Assembly (NCBI GenBank): GCA_050013615.1
Contig: JBEKEX010000041.1
Coordinates: 1 to 17,536 of the forward strand
DNA from: JBEKEX01 sp050013615
GTDB lineage: Bacteria > Chloroflexota > Anaerolineae > Anaerolineales > Anaerolineaceae
DNA length: 17,536 nucleotides
Direction of reading: 5' to 3'
Below are positions 14,348-17,536 of this stretch, in pieces. Each line of letters opens with the position of its first letter. The first letter of the stretch is position 1. The position numbers were made by a program, and so were the translations under genes. The notes beneath the pieces are model-generated. The model was not told the origin of the DNA and did no database searches. It saw only the letters and a program-made list of their open reading frames with translations.

Positions 14348-15653
14348 TTACTGGTTGTTGAACCAGTCATATGCGTAATAGACGGGGCCCTGCCAGCGGA
14401 TGGATAGTTTGGCGCTGCCGACATACTGCGATGGAATGGTATAGGTGGCGGTGAAGCTGCCACTACTGCCCGTATCGGTCGTGCCGACCACCACGCCGCC
14501 CTTGCCCAATGTGCCAAAAGGAGCAATTGTCACGGTGAAGGTCTGGTTGGGTGGGAAGTTGTAACCATTGAAGGTTACCGACGTATCCTTCACATCACTA
14601 ACGTACGATGTGGAAGGAATACCACCATAGTAGTATGAGGTAGTGGCGGGGGTCGCAGTGATCGTGCTAGACGTGCTGCCGGACGTGGCGTTGTTGAACG
14701 TATTGGGCTGGAATGGGATAAGTGGCAGTAAAGATGCCGCTGCTGCCCGAATTGGTCGTACCGACCACTACACCGCCTACTCCATATGTGCCATATGGGC
14801 CAATGGTGGCTGTGAAGTTCTGGTTGGTCGGGAAGTTGTAGCCGTAGAAGGTCACCGATGTGTTCGTTACCACACTGACGAGCGATGTCGCTGGGATGCC
14901 GCTGTAATAATACGAACTGCCGGAAGTGGACGAGCTCGTGGATGAGCCATCCAGGTAAACAGGCGTTAATTTAGGTGCCTGGCCGCCTCCAGTGACGTTG
15001 TAGAACGAAATCTCGGACGATTGCCCGTAGACATCGTCGAAGCGTACGTCCAGCGGTGATTTGCCCTGCAAGTCAGGCGGAATAGCCAGGTCCACATCCA
15101 AGATGCCGCTATCACCGGTGTTGATGGTGTTGATCTCATCCCCGCCGAGGCCGTGCGTGCCGTACTTGCCCATGCGCACTAAAAAGTCTTGGCCTTTGGG
15201 GAAGTATTGGGTGCGGAGTGTGACGGAGGTGTCCTTGACCACGCTCACCACGGAAAGGATCAGGTTGTGGCCGGTAAGGTTCAAGCTGGCGGAGCCATCG
15301 ACACGGTTGATGAAGGTCTTGTACATATGGTAACCGGAGTCGCTATCCATGCGGATATCGATCTTGTAGGCGCCCTTCAACTCATCGGGGATGTTATAGG
15401 TGACCCCAAAAACACCGCCATCGGCGGAGTTGGTGACGCCGACCAATACGCCATTAATCCCTTGGGTGCCGCCTGGCCCCATGAAGACATTGAACACAGT
15501 ATTCGCGGGGAAATTCAAGGTGCGAATGGAAACCGACTCGTCAGACACGATGTCCGATATCTGGAAGGTTACCGTGGCAGCCTGGACAGGAAAAGCACTG
15601 CCCAGCAATAAGATGGCCATCATCGAGAGAGCCAATAAGATACGTTTGGTCAT
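14348..15653 (-). pseudogene. Secreted four-repeat beta-domain protein, broken by an out-of-frame deletion in repeat 3
   Basis: The 5' part (15653 to a TAG at 14667) encodes a signal peptide (MTKRILLALSMMAILLLGSA...PVQA) and repeats of about 85 residues at about 28-118, 131-220 and 253-319. Each follows the pattern SV-x-(F/L), then (N/Y)FP, then G-x-x-G-x-x-G, then a VG-x-T-N and SG-x-F run, then Y-x-IP. After Y318 the frame runs into QQRHVRQHV and stops. Reading instead from 14698 in the other frame gives FNNATSGSTSSTITATPATT, then SYYYGGIPSTSYVSDVKD and a full fourth repeat ending in YYAYDWFNNQ. Compared with repeat 4, repeat 3 lacks everything between QYV and FNN, about 59 nt. A ribosome-binding site (GAAGGAGGG) and ATG at 15653 are intact. 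The function is unknown, perhaps surface adhesion or sugar binding. It could be a true mutation or an assembly collapse in repetitive DNA. Confidence 0.8.
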
Positions 15654-15697
15654 GCGACCCTCCTTCTCATAAAAGAAACAGTAAAACTGGTAGTATT

Positions 15698-15726
15698 AGT
15701 ATAACTAAAACATAATTAAACTGCAA
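15698..15726 (-). promoter_or_regulatory. Candidate promoter of the repeat-protein gene
   Basis: On the minus strand, TATACT (15703-15698) is a 5/6 -10. TTGCAG (15726-15721) lies 17 nt upstream as a partial -35. The leader would be about 40 nt with a strong ribosome-binding site (GGAGG) near the ATG. The 151 nt between this gene and ccmD shows nothing else clear. Confidence 0.4.
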
Positions 15727-15804
15727 TAACGCAACTATTATGCCATCTTTAATGAAGGATAGCCTGTCTTGCGTATTTGTAAGGCTGGAACGGCGGTCAG
15801 GGGG

Positions 15805-15948
15805 TCAGTCTTTTAGGCGAGACAGGTGTTTTTCCTCCTGCTTCAGGTGATGCCAGCGTCGGAAGAAGCTGATGATGTAGAGCGCAATCACCCCCAGAAT
15901 GACAGCATAACCCAAATAAAAGTAGAAAAAGGTATCAGGTGTGCTCAT
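15805..15948 (-). CDS. ccmD: CcmD-like heme exporter small subunit
   Basis: This short gene of 47 residues reads MSTPDTFFYFYLGYAVILGV, then IALYIISFFRRWHHLKQEEK, then HLSRLKD. It has a short N-terminal tail, one transmembrane helix and a basic then charged cytoplasmic tail with RR and paired Lys/Glu. That is the CcmD plan of about 45-70 residues. CcmD holds CcmABC to CcmE and helps release heme-loaded CcmE. Its ATG overlaps the ccmC stop in the sequence ATGA, so the two are translationally coupled. Identification rests on size, topology and position, because CcmD sequences are poorly conserved. No ccmE, ccmF or ccmH follows downstream. Confidence 0.82.
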   Translation of the reverse strand: MSTPDTFFYFYLGYAVILGVIALYIISFFRRWHHLKQEEKHLSRLKD

Positions 15949-16649
15949 TGTTGATCCTCTTGATTGGATTTGAGCTCTTCAATGTGCGCTGCCAACTGCC
16001 CCAAGCGGATGCGGTGCCAATAGATGGCAACAAATAGGATGGAAAACGCCGCCAGGCTGACGAAGAACGTGAGCACCATGCGCGGGTCGGTCGAAAAATC
16101 ACTTAAACTCGAAGAGGTATCGCTCCCGAACAACACGGGATGAATGGTGCGAAAGAGCCGGATGGAGAAAAAGGTCAGCGGGACGCTGATGGCGCCCACG
16201 AGCGCATACACGGCAGCAAAGCGAGCCCGGCGTTCGGGGTCGTCGATGCCGCTGCGAAGGATGAAGTAGGCCGCATAGATCAGCACCATGATGGCGGCGG
16301 TGGTCAAGCGCGGGTCCCAGGTCCACCAGGTGTTCCACACCGGCCGCGCCCAGATCATGCCGGCTAACACGGCGATGATTGAAAAGATCAGGCCAATCTC
16401 CACGGCGGCGTGCCCAGCGATGTCAAGAATGGGCCGGCGCCGGGCAAGATAAAGCATGCCGACGACCGCAGCCGCTAAAAACCCCAACATGCCAATCCAG
16501 GCCGAGGCGACGTGGAAGTAAAACACTTTTTGTACGGCCCCCATCACACGTTCAATGGGAGCGTATAAGAATACCAGGCCGACCGTGCCGATCATGCCGG
16601 CGGCGGCCAGGGCATCCAAACCCAACAATAGACGAGGTGTCTTGTTCAT
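15945..16649 (-). CDS. ccmC: Cytochrome c maturation heme-handling protein CcmC
   Basis: This 234-residue protein has six predicted helices and the tryptophan-rich WWTWDPRLT loop (W108-W-T-W-D112) of heme-handling proteins, where heme is bound on the periplasmic face. H46 (in VFYFHVASA) and H170 (in RTIHPVLFG) lie in the positions of E. coli His60 and His184, the axial heme ligands, with the same spacing of 124. CcmC passes heme to CcmE with CcmA, CcmB and CcmD in System I. GAGGAG, embedded in the last codons of ccmB, is seven nt before the ATG. The ccmB stop lies three bases upstream, and ccmD overlaps its 3' end. Confidence 0.94.
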   Translation of the reverse strand: MNKTPRLLLGLDALAAAGMIGTVGLVFLYAPIERVMGAVQKVFYFHVASAWIGMLGFLAAAVVGMLYLARRRPILDIAGHAAVEIGLIFSIIAVLAGMIWARPVWNTWWTWDPRLTTAAIMVLIYAAYFILRSGIDDPERRARFAAVYALVGAISVPLTFFSIRLFRTIHPVLFGSDTSSSLSDFSTDPRMVLTFFVSLAAFSILFVAIYWHRIRLGQLAAHIEELKSNQEDQQ

Positions 16650-16652
16650 GGT

Positions 16653-17327
16653 TCACTCCTCGACGATAAAATCGAAAACCAACCAGGCGACGACCAGGAA
16701 AATGACGTCGTATACAACCAGCAGGTCCAGCCAGGGTGCGACACTGTTCGTGACCGACGGGGCCAAAAATGCTGCCGTGGCTTTGACGGCTGACACCAGT
16801 AAAGGAAGTGCCACGGGGAACAGCAGGATGGGCAGCAGCATGTCACGGGTGCGCCCCTGCACCGACATGGCGGCCAGCAGCGTCCCGACGGCGGTATAAC
16901 CTGCTGTTCCAAGGAGGATGACCAATATTACGCCTGGTTGAATAAGGTTGATCGTATATAGCAAACTGAAAATTGGCACTACAAAGGCTGCCACTACCCA
17001 CATGATGACCAGGTTGGCAGTCATTTTACCGAAAAAGATGGCGCTGCGGTCCACTGGCGCCAGCAGCAAGCCGTCCAGCCCGCCGCGATCTTTCTCCATG
17101 GCCATCGAACGGTTCAAGCCGAGCGTGCCGGCGAAAACGAAGGTAACCCACAAGATGCCGGCCGCCAGATCGCTCTGCAAAGTCACCTCCAGATCAAGCG
17201 CAAAGTTATAGATGAAGATGACCAGGATGGAAAAGACCAGCGTAGCCGAAAGAATCTCTCGGCTGCGCCATTCGGCAGCCAGGTCTTTCCAGGCGACGGC
17301 CAACAGGGTACGGGTGAAAGAATTCAT
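16653..17327 (-). CDS. ccmB: Heme exporter membrane protein CcmB
   Basis: About 224 residues and six hydrophobic segments fit the CcmB family (about 220). Family marks are the N-terminal AWKDLAAEWRSREILSATLVF, then VFAGTLGLNRSMAMEKDRGG and DGLLLAPVDRSAIFFGK. Further on come GTAGYTAVGTLLAAMS and QGRTRDMLLPILLFPVALPL. CcmB is the membrane partner of the CcmA ATPase in heme-CcmE release. The start at 17327 (MNSFTRTLL) matches the family. An upstream in-frame alternative at 17378 would overlap the end of ccmA and add 17 residues not typical of CcmB. Seven bases separate it from the ccmA stop, so the genes form one operon. Confidence 0.93.
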   Translation of the reverse strand: MNSFTRTLLAVAWKDLAAEWRSREILSATLVFSILVIFIYNFALDLEVTLQSDLAAGILWVTFVFAGTLGLNRSMAMEKDRGGLDGLLLAPVDRSAIFFGKMTANLVIMWVVAAFVVPIFSLLYTINLIQPGVILVILLGTAGYTAVGTLLAAMSVQGRTRDMLLPILLFPVALPLLVSAVKATAAFLAPSVTNSVAPWLDLLVVYDVIFLVVAWLVFDFIVEE

Positions 17328-17334
17328 CAGTGGT

Positions 17335-17536
17335 TTACCCCATTTCCACCACGGAACGATAGAAAGCAGTGGCCCCACCAGACGGCAGGGCTGATTTATC
17401 GCAAGATGCGCCGATTAAGCCGCGCGTGAGTATATCGAAACGGTCGGCCAGGGCTTCGGTGCGCAACAGGTCGTGGGAGGCCATCAGGATAGTGCGCCCC
17501 TGCGACGTGACCTGGCGCAGCAGGTCATCCAGGCGG
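17335..17536 (-). CDS. ccmA: Heme exporter ATPase CcmA (C-terminal end only)
   Basis: The frame is open to the window edge, and 66 complete codons are visible before the TAA. The readable part begins RLDDLLRQVTSQGRTILMAS, followed by HDLLRTEALADRFDIL. This contains the ABC ATPase H-loop histidine (ASHD) just after the strand following the D-loop, as in CcmA (the family's usual form is TSHD). The Walker motifs lie outside the window. Identity comes from this end plus the position directly before ccmB. Confidence 0.88.
   Translation of the reverse strand, partial: RLDDLLRQVTSQGRTILMASHDLLRTEALADRFDILTRGLIGASCDKSALPSGGATAFYRSVVEMG

Noticed and set aside
14667..14698. Stop-codon recoding or programmed frameshift rescuing the repeat protein
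   Set aside because: Reading through the TAG gives residues unlike any repeat. A frameshift at the join would still omit about 19 residues present in repeat 4, and no slippery sequence is visible. A deletion explains the data better.
15760..15786. AGCCT/AGGCT pair downstream of ccmD as an operon terminator
   Set aside because: It has only a 5-bp stem with a 16-nt loop and no T run, so it is not distinguishable from chance.
1..17536. tRNA, rRNA, CRISPR arrays, transposases, phage or toxin-antitoxin genes
   Set aside because: Looked for on both strands. No cloverleaf with tRNA consensus, no regularly spaced direct repeats and no such protein motifs were seen. The cloverleaf at 4848-4956 lacks T-loop and D-loop consensus and is too long.

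Overview
The window looks like chromosomal DNA of a bacterium from the Chloroflexota, probably the class Anaerolineae. This placement is an inference. It rests on moderately high GC, a very long SecA with lineage-type insertions and no C-terminal cysteines, secreted lipoproteins with long Pro/Thr/Ala linkers, TATAAT-type promoters, and a System I cytochrome c maturation operon. No rRNA, tRNA, CRISPR array, transposase or phage gene was seen.

Layout. 1-1762 (+): the end of an L-asparaginase II family gene, a GNAT acetyltransferase and an endonuclease III-like glycosylase, closed by a strong hairpin terminator. 1878-2600 (-): a zinc-ribbon membrane protein that converges on this group. 2759-3664 (+) and 3719-4753 (-): an EamA/DMT transporter converging with a YbhN/AglD-type integral membrane protein. 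4754-5124: a gene-free stretch holding a compact inverted-repeat element (4848-4956) that can be drawn as a cloverleaf, followed by a promoter. 5125-6057 (+): a UbiA-family prenyltransferase. 6120-6980 (-): a second EamA transporter. 7004-7056: a 17-bp-arm palindromic repeat. 7061-11098 (-): secA, 1345 codons.

11325-15653 is an envelope-flavoured block. It has a lipoprotein with two copies of a roughly 140-residue domain (+), a radical SAM protein of the spore-photolyase-like family with a helix-hairpin-helix tail (+), a small lipoprotein (-), and a secreted protein of four tandem beta-type repeats (-). The last gene is broken by an out-of-frame deletion inside repeat 3. 15805-17536 (-) is ccmA(partial)-ccmB-ccmC-ccmD, tightly packed. 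It includes a 47-codon ccmD whose start overlaps the ccmC stop.

How the genes relate. The ccm genes would export and handle heme for c-type cytochromes. SecA would drive export of the signal-peptide-bearing proteins encoded beside it. The remaining genes are ordinary metabolism, transport or repair genes with no shared pathway visible. No new multi-gene defence or mobile system can be supported. The best leads are the SecA architecture, the radical SAM-HhH protein between two lipoprotein genes, the broken repeat protein, the cloverleaf-like repeat, and three genes whose -10 boxes lie 6-7 nt before the ATG, which suggests leaderless transcripts.
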